Part shown: in pieces, positions 46,991 through 58,195 of the stretch
How positions within the stretch are numbered: the first letter of the stretch is position 1
Layout: each line of letters opens with the position of its first letter
NCBI GenBank assembly: GCA_025267735.1
Contig: CM046300.1
Coordinates: 35,907,322-35,971,321 of the forward strand
Length of the DNA stretch: 64,000 nt
Direction: 5' to 3'
DNA from: Mactra quadrangularis
Taxonomy: Eukaryota; Mollusca; Bivalvia; Venerida; Mactridae
Translations under genes and position numbers: made by a program
The notes under the pieces: generated by a model
What the model saw: only the letters and a program-made list of their open reading frames with translations
Database searches by the model: none
Told to the model about the DNA's origin: nothing

Positions 46991-47218
46991 ATCTCCATAG
47001 GCGGATCCAGCGGGGGGTCAAGGGGTCCGGACCCCCTCTAGAATTTGGAAAATGTACCTGCCCATTAGTGTATTTCTTGCCTGTGAGTCATTCTTAAGCA
47101 ATTTGTCTCGGTGCTTAACATAGATTTAATGGTTATGTAGTTTTTATTAATCAATATGGGACCCCCCTAGAAAAGTTCGGACCCCCCTAGAAAAAATCCT
47201 GGATCCGCCCCTGATCTC
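46991..47218. mobile_element. GGCGGATCCAG-ended MITE, copy 2, with 5-bp duplication
   Basis: The element (46996-47213) starts CATAGGCGGATCCAGCGG and ends CCTGGATCCGCCCCTG. It is flanked by ATCTC at 46991-46995 and 47214-47218. It is the inverse-orientation relative of 40659-40948, about 70 bp shorter because of internal loss. GACCCCCCTAGAAAA occurs twice in tandem near its right end. Confidence 0.85.
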
Positions 47219-47526
47219 ATACACTGAGCTCGACATTAAACATCGCCTTATTGCTTCTAACGACCTATATTTGGGTTCGGGCAACTTGTTACTTTACTTC
47301 TAATAAACATTTGGTTCGGGCAAGTATTACTTACAGCTGGTTGTACATTTGGGCAACCTAGTTTAAAAGTTAACATCGAGCCCTGCATACATCCAGGTGT
47401 ACGACTTAATGATTAGGTGGATAAAGTCGTTGCAAATATATAGAGCCATATTATATTTTTTCACTTCTTTTTGTGTCAGTTGTGTGGTGGCTATAATGAA
47501 TGAAATGGCATAAAGCATATTTCGCT
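47219..47526. other. Non-coding stretch
   Basis: GGGTTCGGGCAACTTG and GGTTCGGGCAAGTATT (about 47274 and 47312) are a diverged direct doublet. Nothing else is recognised. Confidence 0.45.
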
Positions 47527-47596
47527 CATTTTCGTACCCAGGGTCTAGTAGGATTGCTAGTATTGAGAATTCTACTAGACTCTGGGTACGAGAATG
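47527..47596. mobile_element. Hairpin MITE family E, copy 2
   Basis: A 70-bp near-palindrome from CATTTTCGTACCCAGGGTCT to AGACTCTGGGTACGAGAATG. It has the most symmetrical arms of the three copies. Confidence 0.8.
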
Positions 47597-47647
47597 ATTT
47601 CGCTATAATAAACTAATAATGCTTTTTTACCAGTTTTACCAGTAGCG

Positions 47648-47948
47648 TGTTCAATTACACAAAACGTTACAGAACGTTACATAACGATACTTTCGGAACT
47701 ACTCGGCCATTCGCTGCGAATAACCTAATCTAATATGAAATCGTTAAGGCAATGAGTGATGTTTCAAAATTTACGGACTAAAAACGAAACATCACTCAAT
47801 GCCTAAACGATCATACATATGTGTTTACTTTAACACCAATAGTTTCAAAATAGCGTCTAAATATGTCCGAGATTATTCGCAGCGAATGGCCGAGGAGTTC
47901 CGAATGTATCGTTACGGAACGTTTTGTAACGTTCGCGGTAACTGAACG
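47648..47948. mobile_element. Palindromic MITE family F, copy 1
   Basis: Ends GTTCAATTAC and GTAACTGAAC. Almost the whole 300 bp folds on itself: the AACGTTACAGAACGTTAC arm pairs with its partner, GGCCATTCGCTGCGAATAA pairs with TTATTCGCAGCGAATGGCC, and an inner stem GGCAATGAGTGATGTTTC pairs with GAAACATCACTCAATGCC. It has no coding capacity. Copies at 62420-62723 and 63392-63654, partial at 53829-53950. Confidence 0.88.
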
Positions 47949-50751
47949 CAGGGCAGTTTTACTTGGCTGCTTGATTATAATAGTGTGGTCAATATTCTAG
48001 ATGTATTTAAAGGTAATTAAAATAAAATAATAGACAGTTTAATGCGCTAGAAAAAAAGTTCGGTCTACTTTTTGTTTGTGCGTAAATGTATCACATATCC
48101 CATAATGAGAGCAAGGTCGTGCATATATCTTCAAAGGTATTGTGATGATGTGTTAAGTAATATATGTGACTAATCTGTTGTAATTAAGGAGAAAAATGAA
48201 CAATTGTTACCAGCCATTTGTTTTGTATTATTGCTGAGCCTTATCTGAGGTTACTGCTTGATGCGTGTTAAAAATTGATTAAATGTTGCTTTAAAACCCG
48301 TATCATGACATGACATACTGTCATAATGCTACATTATTATACCCACAAACTGGTTCTCGTTCTTTTGTTTCCTTTTGTTCTCAGTTATCATAAAGCATTG
48401 ATGCCCAGTCTATAAAAATGATGACGTATATGCTCATATGAAAGTAGAAGTATATAAAAGATATTTTGTCCATGAGAATGAAGTTATTTTACTATAATAC
48501 CATTAATTATTTACAGCAATTAGGACAATATATCGTGCCTCAATCGAACTTAACGAACCCCTGCTTTATTCTTTTATTTTTTATTAATCATCAAACGAAT
48601 GGTCTCATTTATGTTTAATAGTCTATTCTCCCTTATTTAAAATTTAATGTCACCTAGAATGGAAAAACGACATCTGAGGAATTATTAAATCTTTGATAAG
48701 TTTTATGCAATAAAATTAAAGCTGGGTGCGTGCTGAGAGTCCTAGTACCATTGGAATTATCATATAAATCTTTATTTTATGGCACGATTTCATCTCAATT
48801 CTGGATTTCTATTCTTCATCTCTGTAGCGATGTGCGTGTGTTCAAAGAATTACTTGCTGGGATCAATACATTCTATAATTCACGAGCTAGTGCTGGCAGC
48901 TTAACGTTGCTCATGAGTAGAAATGGAAGTAATGTTTTTTTTGCCTCAATAAATTTCTTAGATTTTTAGCAATAACGTGATTTAATTGCTCATTCTAACC
49001 CCGTCCAACCCCTGCGTATGACACACGTCGACTCCTTGTTTTAATTTCTGGAAGAATCAATGGATATGGGTCCCTATTATTAATCGAAGACTTTAACCTC
49101 GCCGCCATTTTGAAGCCGTGATCTGACAGATTATATTTTCGATTTCTTCATCATTTCACTGAATTTGAAGAGAATGAAGCAAAAAAAAATACAATATTCG
49201 TGTTGTTAGTTTTTTCAAGAAATAAAAATGATTTCTGCACAGAGTTAATTTAAGAAAATGTTTATTCGCTCTATCGGTTTTACGGTTTTTTTTGTATTTC
49301 TTCTGAGAATTAATCCTATAGAAATTGATATTTTACAGTAAATATTAACGCAACAGGCCATAGTTCAATCAAATTCAATCTAATCTGACATTTGATATGA
49401 GCGGCCAACTATTTGGTTTGATTTTAGAACAGAAAAAAATACCAGACATTTCTAAACTGGATTAGGTTGATACGTTTGATTAAAAAAAACGACCTTTATG
49501 TAATTTTAACAATTGCAATTTAGCATTTGTATGTTCAAGTTGACCATACCTACTTAGTGACATGTGTCCTAAAAGCATGCAATGCTCAAAACAGGTGCAT
49601 GGTAATTGAGCATTCATAATTCTTACCTTTTTCAGTAGCCCACTTTTTGTTGCACTTTCAAACTGACCAATATATACAATAATCCATTCGAACAAATTTC
49701 AAAAAAAAAATGGCGAGCTTTTCAAGTGTGTCGAAAGGATTTGCGGAAATGTGTTAATAAAAAATGATGATATTTCGTGTGTTGATAAAAATATTGTTTA
49801 TATGGTTTTGAAAAAAATGATGTTTTTTCAAAGTTACTTTTAACGGAAATGGGCTGTACAATGATTGCATTAAAAACCAAGAAAATGTCGGCAGTAGAAA
49901 TCGAAAGGATTTTTGTCACGTGATATTTGCCCAATGCTACCAAAAACTACCCATCACAATATCACGGCGTTGAGACGCCGTGAAATGACGACTCATAACA
50001 TTCGGAACAACATCGACAAAGATATACTCCGGATATCGGAATAGACTCGCAAGTGATTCTACACTATCTGAATGGATAGTTATCCCCTTTCAGCTCATAA
50101 AATGTCTATCGGAGTTTAAAAGGTTATCCAGCTTTTTTAGAATTGACCTAAGTTCAAGACCAATGTTTTGTACTTTACTTCGAAATCTAGAACAAAATGC
50201 AGGATATATTGCATAGCCTCGTTTTCAAGCGACATTAATTTTATCTATAACAAGAAGTATGCGCCACAGCACTATATAAATGGCGGTCATAAAACATGCA
50301 ATTCATATAGAACTTAACAATGCATTGATTTATTAATATACCACGATGAGGGCATGTCGTCGAACAAATTTATTGCAGGGTACCATTGCAGGAGCATAAT
50401 AAACAACAAAAAATGAAAGTATACAAAGACATTTGCAATTTTTTGTAAGTAATCTATTTCTAACGCCTTAAGTCAAAGCATAAACTAAATTGAACATACA
50501 TTGTTGTTTTGAGTCAACGGTCACATAAATTTAACATTTTCTATATAGCTTTTCTTGCTATTCACACCCGCATGTTTAATTAAAGGAGTGTAATATCTAA
50601 ACTTTCACAGATCTTATAGAACATTTCTTACAAAATTCATCATTTTTAATTACGATTGATGACAGAGAATAAGATATCCCAGAAGAGGTCTTATATAAGT
50701 TTATTTATTTTCATTGAAAATGGAGCTATGGTTTGAAAAGACCAACCGAAC
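47949..50751. other. Long non-coding stretch
   Basis: No gene recognised. A small perfect stem TCACGGCGTT/AACGCCGTGA with loop GAG is at about 49965. A CACGTG is at 49917-49922. The frames at 48730-48969, 49480-49695 and 49722-49943 have no recognisable domain. Confidence 0.45.
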
Positions 50752-50773
50752 GGCTGGCTGGCTGGCTGGCTGA
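50752..50773. repeat. GGCT microsatellite
   Basis: Five to six tandem GGCT units. Confidence 0.95.
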
Positions 50774-50910
50774 ATGCATATGAGCATATGTTAGCCCAAT
50801 ATATTAAACGTGGGATAGATTTGTCCAGAAACACTTAAAAAGAAATCAATTTTAGGGGTCGTGATTGTACTGTTTTATTACTCTCACTCGCCACAACTTT
50901 AGTTGAGCCG

Positions 50911-51190
50911 CCAGGCTAGTTCAGTAGGTATCGTACAAGTCTATTGACCCAGAGATCGTAAGTCCGATTCTCGGGTGGACATACACTTTCGTGGAGCTTG
51001 GTTATAGAATATTTTGTACGGCCGTTCTTCCTCCTACCACAGATTCTTAATCATGCAGGGCAGTTTTCAATTACTGACAAAAGCAGGCGCCTAGTACCTG
51101 ATTAATAGCTGAATCCAGAGACTTAGCCTTTCCAGGAATGCTGAGTAGGTTGACTGGCTACCGTGGCATGACCTATAAAACGTGTTACAC
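50911..51190 (+). mobile_element. SINE family C, copy with tRNA head
   Basis: The head has AGGCTAGTTCAGTAGGTAT and a damaged B box GTCCGATTCTCGGG. Then come CATACACTTTCGTGGAGCTT, CTCCTACCACAGATTCTTAA, CCTTTCCAGGAATGCTGAG and ATGACCTATAAAACGTGTTA. The normal tail is replaced by a poly-C run (about 51190-51202). Confidence 0.85.
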
Positions 51191-51202
51191 CCCCCCCCCC
51201 CC

Positions 51203-51693
51203 TCTAAAAAAAACATTAGTTCAACGCGAAATTTGAAATTTGTTTTAATACCAGTGTGTATTTTGTGTCCCTATCGAAAACAAAAACTATGAAGGAGAAT
51301 ATAGAATCTCTGATTCATCATATCGAAGGTAATTACCAATATGTTGAAGATTTATTGATACCGTATTGATTGATTGACAGATGGAAATATAAACCAATAC
51401 CTTTAATAATTGAAACAATACCTTTTTTGTATTCATTGTTTTAATTTATGACATTTGTGCAGATCAATTTTGTGCGGACTGAGGGCAGGAGGTCGAATCT
51501 CTCTTGAATTTCGAAGCACTAAAAGGCAAAACAACGTTAAAAGTTTAGGCTACATCAGTACATGATATTGATGTCCACCCATCCAATGGAATATATTCAC
51601 TGGTTTGAATATTTCGATTGAAATCTTTACTTATAGTTCCCGCAGACAAATATTAGTTAACCCCTTTCCATGCAAACAATCCTCTACTCCTGT
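51203..51693. other. Non-coding stretch
   Basis: Nothing recognised. Confidence 0.5.
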
Positions 51694-51926
51694 GGCACTT
51701 TTCACAAAAATCTTACGATAAAAATCATCGTAAGTTAAAAACGAGAAACCGTCATTTTTGTGCCAATCAACTTCAAATAGTATTGAATTATGTAGAATAT
51801 TGTTTACCTTTTGAATATCATATCATAATTATGTTTATTATCCTTCTGACTTTGAACTGCAAAATTATGAATTTTAATTTTGACTTACGATAATTTTTCT
51901 CGTAAGATTTTTTGTGAAAAGGTGCC
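51694..51926. mobile_element. MITE with GGCACTTTTCACAAAAA ends
   Basis: A 233-bp element. The left end GGCACTTTTCACAAAAATCT (51694 on) is inverted at the right as AGATTTTTTGTGAAAAGGTG (to 51926). Each arm also carries CTTACGAT/ATCGTAAG stems. The single copy in this window and the unclear target duplication leave the class open. Confidence 0.8.
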
Positions 51927-52671
51927 CTGAGCTATAACTTGCATCTTTCTCTTTATGATCATTATATTACATAGTTTGACATAACATTTAAAATAAAAAT
52001 CCTGGCATGAATGGTGTATACGTCAAACAAAAATATGTCCGGACGATGTACAACATGGTAATCTAACACCATGAAACCTTTGATCATGTCATTTTTCATA
52101 TGACATATATCTTGTTCAAAGTATAAAATATCCATATACTTGTGTTAGATGACAATTAAATGTCTTGTCATACAATATATAGGCGACATATCAATCTAAA
52201 CTGGTTTGTCTCTCATCGGTAGCATTATTATCAAAAAATCTAACGATAGTATGAAAACGTACAGATTTACTACGAAAATTGGTTAAAATCGTCCGTTGAA
52301 ATACATGCTCTGTACGACATGTTTCCAATCACTTATGATAATATGAAATTTAAAATACATAGAAAGTATTCAATGGGCAGCTGTCGTAAGACATTCAGTC
52401 CCTGTACAGCAAATTATCAACATCTTACGCTTATAAGTACATACATTAGTTAGGAAATTACGAATTAGAAATCTGAAATTATAATCTGACGTAAGGTCGT
52501 TCGTTGATGAAATAAATCTAAGTTTTAGCTAAAATGAATTTAATACAGTTTTTCATCTGACCATAATGTCGATTTTTTCCTGATAATTTGAAAGGTGAAG
52601 AATGTTGTCAGGAAAAAGCAATTACAAATGTATAAAAGCCAGTCCCCATGATTTGCCAAATATTATATACT
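51927..52671. other. Non-coding stretch
   Basis: Nothing recognised. Confidence 0.5.
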
Positions 52672-52752
52672 TATATTATTATTATTATTATTATTATAAT
52701 TATTATTATTATTATTATTATTATCATTATTATTATTATCATCATCATCATC

Positions 52753-52785
<33 letters not shown>

Positions 52786-52853
52786 GTTGTTGTTATTATT
52801 ATTATTATTGTTATTATAGTCATTATTATTATTGTTATTGTTATTATTATTAT
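52672..52853. repeat. ATT/ATC compound microsatellite
   Basis: About 180 bp of ATT repeats with a central ATC block and a GTT patch. All frames are trivially open, which explains the homopolymer-like translations on both strands. Confidence 0.97.
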
Positions 52854-52868
52854 ATACCGCATTTATAT

Positions 52869-52908
52869 AGCGCTCTTTTCATATTGAATATAAGTTCAAA
52901 AGCGCTAT
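52869..52908. repeat. AGCGCT hairpin next to the microsatellite
   Basis: TATATAGCGCTCTTTTCATA and a partner ending TTCAAAAGCGCT form a stem just after the ATT tract. A TTTATATAGCGCT end attached to a triplet microsatellite is a common retroelement-tail arrangement in invertebrates; this is inferred here. Confidence 0.5.
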
Positions 52909-53459
52909 GACAAGTTATATTATGACAATTTATTTGATGTTAAAATCCTAATAAATAAAATAAATAGCAACATCAATGCAAGAACTTAAACCAACAGTTT
53001 TCACCAATAATGTCCATCTGTTTGTTTTCCATACACTCGGTTATAAGTCTTCGCTAAATATTAGACAAATATACAGCCTGGACATAGGTTTCAATCTATA
53101 ATATCTATAGTTTCTTAAAGCTCTCAGACAAACAAATCTAAGGCGTTAGAAAAATTTCAGCTTTCTTGTAAGTCATTATAAACTCGCTGGTGTCCTCTTG
53201 GAGTATGTGATTTATTTGACAATGACCACGGTTTTATGACGAAATAGAAGCAATAGGTCTAATCCACGGAGACTTAGTTCCTGCTAAACGGAAATGGCCG
53301 TCACCTCATATACAATATAGTTAGCCGTTATTTCAAACAACGCTTACTGTCTTGTAGAAAATATAAATTACATCGAAAATTGGACATTTTTTGTATTATA
53401 GAATAAAACTAGATTGAGATGTTACTAATAAAGAGAGAAAATGTTGTTTGTCTGATTGT
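52909..53459. other. Non-coding stretch
   Basis: Nothing recognised. Confidence 0.5.
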
Positions 53460-53521
53460 CACGTGACACTAGTTGAATGACTAATAGTCACGTGATTGGT
53501 ACAAGTAATAGGTCACGTGAT
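53458..53521. promoter_or_regulatory. Cluster of three CACGTG E-boxes
   Basis: GTCACGTGAC at 53458, GTCACGTGAT at 53487 and GTCACGTGAT-like at 53512 fall within 64 bp. GTCACGTGAC is the preferred site of bHLH-zip factors of the MITF/TFEB/USF type. No gene start is visible nearby, so any regulatory role is inferred. Confidence 0.4.
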
Positions 53522-53828
53522 GCCCGGGGGATGATTTTAAAATATGGTTTTGTACATTGAATTGTATATGTTTCAAGATTATTTTAGAGTAAAATACAAC
53601 TTTACTGTATAGATAATGAATAAAAGTCAAGACTTGTTACTTCAAGGTAAATTATCTTAATTATCTGCTTAATTATCAAGAATCTTGCAGTACGATTGCA
53701 TTCGAGTTTAGAGAGGAGAGTCTGTCAGGCTGCATCAATCGATGTATGGTGGGTATTTGGTGACAGTTCGTGCCATAGAAAATACAAATTATGGTGAACA
53801 GTGTACTAAATGACAACCATATTCTAAT

Positions 53829-53950
53829 CGGAACTCCTCGACCATTCACTAGGAATAACCTCGGACATATTTAGACGTCATGTTGGAACTATTTTGCGTC
53901 ACATGCCCGAACAAAATACCTTAAATAGTGTTGAAGTGAACAAATCCAAG
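53829..53950. mobile_element. Palindromic MITE family F, partial copy
   Basis: CGGAACTCCTCGACCATTCA, then AATAACCTCGGACATATTTA, an insertion of about 50 bases, and GTGTTGAAGTGAACAAAT correspond to the left half of 62420-62723. The inner hairpin and right half are missing. Confidence 0.7.
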
Positions 53951-55732
53951 ATTGTTTTGTCGTATGTAGTCAAACCCTGGGTTATTGGTGAACCCCACGA
54001 ACCCTTCAGAGATTATTTATTCAATGAGTGGTCGAGATGTTTCCAATGGGCCATTTTCGTCATGGCAACGTGCTGGCTAAAGTTCCATTCAACCGGTACA
54101 ATATTAACCAGGATATTTTGCTTTTTTCTCTATATGTCGTGCCTACATTTGTATCAAAATATTATCAAATTAGTTACATTTTATCTTCGAATTATTTTCG
54201 TGCAGCATACCAAGTAGAGAAAAAAACGAAATGAAAAGTCATTACTCACTTGAAGCGATCATCACGATGTCACCCTCAATTTCATTGCTTTTGAAAAAAT
54301 CATTTATTCGAACTAATCATGAGGAAAATGTAATAAATTTTATGCTTGAATCTTGACCGTCACGAATAAAATATGGCTGAAAGGACTGTTTGTCATTTCT
54401 GTCACGTGACCCGTTCAACCGGAAGTCATGAATAAAATACTCTCTTATTTGAGGAAGAAAAGTTACTCGCTTTTTATTGCTATAATGGAGAAATTGTGAA
54501 ATATCGTCACTCATCAAATCAAGCAATTGCTGAGTGTTTCAACCAATCAGTTAGGTTTTGTCGATATCTTATTAGAATTCTTTGAAATGGTAAATGATCT
54601 TCAGGTCAGGACGGGCACTGGCAGCACAATAAGATATTTTAAAGACAAGCGACTAAAAGCTATCTCATAAAATCAGATATAAAATTGTTCTTGGTATCTT
54701 CAGCTGATAAATTGGTGGAAGGGAAGGCCGGAAAATATCCGAAAATAAGCAATAAAATTTTCAGAAATGTTGCAATAAACCTAGAGTTTCCGTTCATACG
54801 CATCTCAAAATGTCCTAATCTTTCTTCTTTATTTCAACAGCGAGTAGATAAATTGTATATAAAATCATTACAAAATGAAACTAATGTCTTTCACGGATAA
54901 AGAAAATAGGAGTATAAAAATAATGGAAAGCTTGACGAAACATTAATACTCGACGTAGTATTATGGCGGTAAACCGTCACATATGGCTAATTGGATGATG
55001 CCAAATAGGAAAGAAATAAAACTCGAAATTGAGAAAAGAATCCATGCTTTAGCGTACCTAACTTTTCTCTCTGTTTTTATCACAGAAATTGTTGATGTCA
55101 TAACTGTTGATTAAATTCCGGTCACGTGTGAATGTCGTAAATTTTCGTTAAATGTCGTAAAATATCACGTGACGAGTGTTTCTGTCAAAATTAATTCTCT
55201 TTTGGATTGTTAGATTGAAATTATGAATTCCTACAATTATTACACGAAACAATATGCTTTATGAAAGTGTTGATTGCTTTTGATTGAAATTAGATTCCAT
55301 AACTACAATTATTTTCTGAGATGAAATTGACACTTTCGTCTGTTTTATTGGCTACGTACGATCGTGTTGCTGTTAATAACCATATTATTGAATTGTCATC
55401 TGGCAGCAGACGATCTTCATGTTGTTGATTGAAATACAATATTAATATTTCAGATAGAGTCTGAACGATGCTTTATGAAAATTATTAAGACTAGAATGAG
55501 AAATGTTAGGTGATATAAGCGTGTGATAGTATGGAATTTATCAATGTTTTGCAGCAAGTCGCGTGCTGAATGTATCACATAGACAATGAAAAGTTAAGGA
55601 CTGTTTAGTGTTTCATAAACATGTGTTATATTGTATCAATATCAATATTGTATTAAAATAGATATTGTTTTTTCTAGAAGTACACCTTTAAAGGCAGAAC
55701 AAGAAGCATCAGATAAACTATAATGGTATAGT
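53951..55732. other. Non-coding stretch rich in CACGTG
   Basis: No gene recognised. CACGTG occurs at 54403, 55123 and 55166. ATGTCGTAAATTTTCGTTAA is followed by a second AATGTCGTAAAAT. The 107-codon frame 53894-54217 begins inside a family F fragment and has no recognisable domain. Confidence 0.45.
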
Positions 55733-56180
55733 CACGGTGGCAATACCACGTGACTATTACGTCACAAATGCTAATGGTTGTAAAAAGAAAACAGCAAACA
55801 GTCCGACTTAGAGCTTTAAAGAGCTGCAAAACTTTTTTTATTATTGTCCGATTTCCATGATGCATACGCGAGGCTAGGCAGAAAAGTGTTCACTTTTTGC
55901 TACGCATAACATCTCAAAAGCCATTTTTATACTTTTTTGCAAAGCATCCTGGAAAGCCTTCTATTGACTTTCCCTTTCAAGAAAGAACAACCACTTGGCA
56001 CTTTAAATAGCCAGCCATTAACATTAGTCTGCTTAGCTTCGCGTAGGAATCGTGGAAATCTGACAAGAATTTTAATATTTTACAGCTTTTTAAAACACTG
56101 AGTCAAGGCGGAATTTTTAATGCTTTCTTCTTGAAACCGTTGCATTTGTGATGTCATAATCACGTGGTATTGCCACCGTG
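55733..56180. mobile_element. 0.45-kb foldback MITE with CACGTG arms
   Basis: CACGGTGGCAATACCACGTG at 55733 is inverted at the right end (CACGTGGTATTGCCACCGTG, 56161-56180). Complementarity continues inwards through ATTACGTCACAAATGC and, nearer the centre, CGCGAGGCTAGGCAGA with its inverse, so arms of about 150 bp enclose a short unique centre. It has no coding capacity. The minus-strand frame 55674-55865 lies in the left arm. Confidence 0.85.
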
Positions 56181-56934
56181 TTAGCAAAGACAACTAAATT
56201 CGAATCAGTCAAGATAATATAATAATCAACAATTCGAAATAGCTATATTCAATATTTTGTCTGCATTTACTTGTAGTATTTAACATAACAAATTATAGCA
56301 ACGATTCATGCTTAAAATGTGTTTTACACCAGTCCAAATTTTCGACACCATTTTCGGTTCCCAACGTACTTTACTACGCAATGTTTACAGCGCTTTGATA
56401 CTCACCATTTCTACTCGCTGTAGATTTTATTGCTTCATAATATAGCCTCCAAGATTTGCCATTACGTATGGACGTATAATGAAGCCAGTGGAATATGGTT
56501 GGCTGTATATGTCTTCTAGGAGTTATGAATATTGATAATTTCATATCTGTGCTAGAATATGAAGCCTGAGAGATAGGAGCTCATATAATACCATAGCAAG
56601 GCAGTATTTTTATTGGTTCGCCCAGTGTATAAAAATGCCAAGAGCGTTGATATCGAATCATATTTGAGAGCAAGTTATGATTATGATGTCCGAATAGTTT
56701 TATGATTTGTCGGAGAACTGAGAAGAACGTGTGAGTATATTACATAGATGATTGGTTAAAAAGGCAAGAAACTAAATTGGTGGAAAAGAATCTTTAAGAA
56801 ATCTAGCACATTGGTGGGAAAATGTGCAAGTAAGACACACGCTAATGGATATAAACTGTATGTACAAACTCTCTTGAACAACACCCATTGGGAAAGCCTA
56901 ATATGTTGCTGTTCAGGCTGTTGCTCTACACAGA
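56181..56934. other. Non-coding stretch
   Basis: Nothing recognised up to the next hairpin element. Confidence 0.5.
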
Positions 56935-57005
56935 CATTCTCGTATCAAGACGTTATCAAAATAGTTAGATCGAGAATCTTGATAGTCTCTGGGTATACGA
57001 GAATG
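56935..57005. mobile_element. Hairpin MITE family E, copy 3
   Basis: CATTCTCGTATCAAGAC on the left and TCTGGGTATACGAGAATG on the right, with the same ends and size as 2158-2236 and 47527-47596. It lies inside the 100-codon frame 56811-57113, arguing against that frame being a gene. Confidence 0.75.
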
Positions 57006-57179
57006 TGCACAGATAGATTACAATTAAAATTACAACAAAGGGGAATATCAAAAGCTTTTGTTGTACAGAGGAATTGTTACGTAGAGGACCACTCTACAGA
57101 GGTTATAATGTAATTTTTATTTAGTACCAACTGGTGGTATCAGTAGGTAGTGAGCCTGACTATGAATTCTGCATGTGCC

Positions 57180-57272
57180 GTGCGTTTCCATTCGCATTTG
57201 GGACTTTCTTACATTCGTGGATTTCGGTCACGAAATACTTCACGTGGCCATTCCCTCGCCTACCACTGTAAC
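57180..57272 (+). mobile_element. SINE family C, 5' body fragment
   Basis: ACTTTCTTACATTCGTGGAT, CACGAAATACTTCACGTGGC and CATTCCCTCGCCTACCACTG match the early body of family C. The 3' half is absent. Confidence 0.65.
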
Positions 57273-58122
57273 AAGAACATATTGATACATATTACAATCA
57301 ACTAAGTAGTAATTTCAACATACAAACAAGTTTTCCAAATTACTGACGAAGACTTGACTGAAAATAAAAACATACTCTTCAAGAAAATTCAACATTGTAA
57401 ATATAATAAAACTGCCAACAGAAACTACGGAAGTTTATCTGGGTCTCTTACCCAAATCCGTCAGTCTGATCTTTATGAACTGAAGAAGGACAGTTGTCCC
57501 AATGGCGATGGCTTTGCTAAATACTGATGAAAAACTTGGTACCAGGGATCTAGTCCCCTTTTAGGACTGTGAGGACGAAAGGTTGAGCGGTATGACTAAA
57601 CATTGTTAAAAGGCACAGCGTAAAGCATTTTATGTAATGCACCAACATTAAATACGATAATACACAGATAGGGTTAAACAAAGTTTTTGATTGATTGGTT
57701 GGGCGTTTATTTTAAAATAATACAAAAAAGTTTTCTAAATTGTAAATATAAGATAAGAAAACCAAAATGTTATGACGAAAACCTATCTGGACAGCAAAAG
57801 CGCCAAAAAAAGAAAAACGCCACCAGAGAAACCAGCGTAAAGCATTATATAATATCTTACTTTTTAGTTAGCATGTAATGAATGATCAACTATCAGAGTC
57901 AATATGTCGTGCATCGTAACAAACTAAGAGTTCAAATTTCCTTTGTGCAATGTTGATTTAATCACATTTGATTAATTGATCACAATATAAATAAATTATA
58001 AGGATAATGTTACGTAACTGCTTAATGTATTCTTGCAAGTAATTTTATGTATTTTAATATAGTAACTGTTTGTTCATTTTGATTTTCGAATTACATGTAC
58101 ATATAATAGATTTTTTATCACG
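57273..58122. other. Non-coding stretch
   Basis: Nothing recognised. Confidence 0.5.
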
Positions 58123-58193
58123 TTTCGGCTTATAGCCTTTCTCAAACATGAATATATATTCCAAGAATATTCTAAGTAGGCTATAAGCCGAAA
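58123..58193. repeat. Hairpin with perfect 15-bp stem
   Basis: TTTCGGCTTATAGCC at 58123-58137 is exactly inverted at 58179-58193. The 41-base loop contains AGAATATTC-like dyads. It could be a small MITE remnant. No second copy seen. Confidence 0.75.
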
Positions 58194-58195
58194 TG

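Noticed and set aside
52602..52910. Tyrosine/isoleucine-rich frames on both strands
   Set aside because: They are direct translations of an ATT/ATC microsatellite.
53894..54217. 107-codon plus-strand frame with hydrophobic stretches
   Set aside because: It begins within a fragment of palindromic MITE family F, has no recognisable domain, and a second overlapping frame exists in the same place. Chance frames of this length are expected in AT-rich DNA.
56811..57113. 100-codon plus-strand frame with several cysteines
   Set aside because: A copy of hairpin MITE family E sits inside the frame, and no domain is recognisable.
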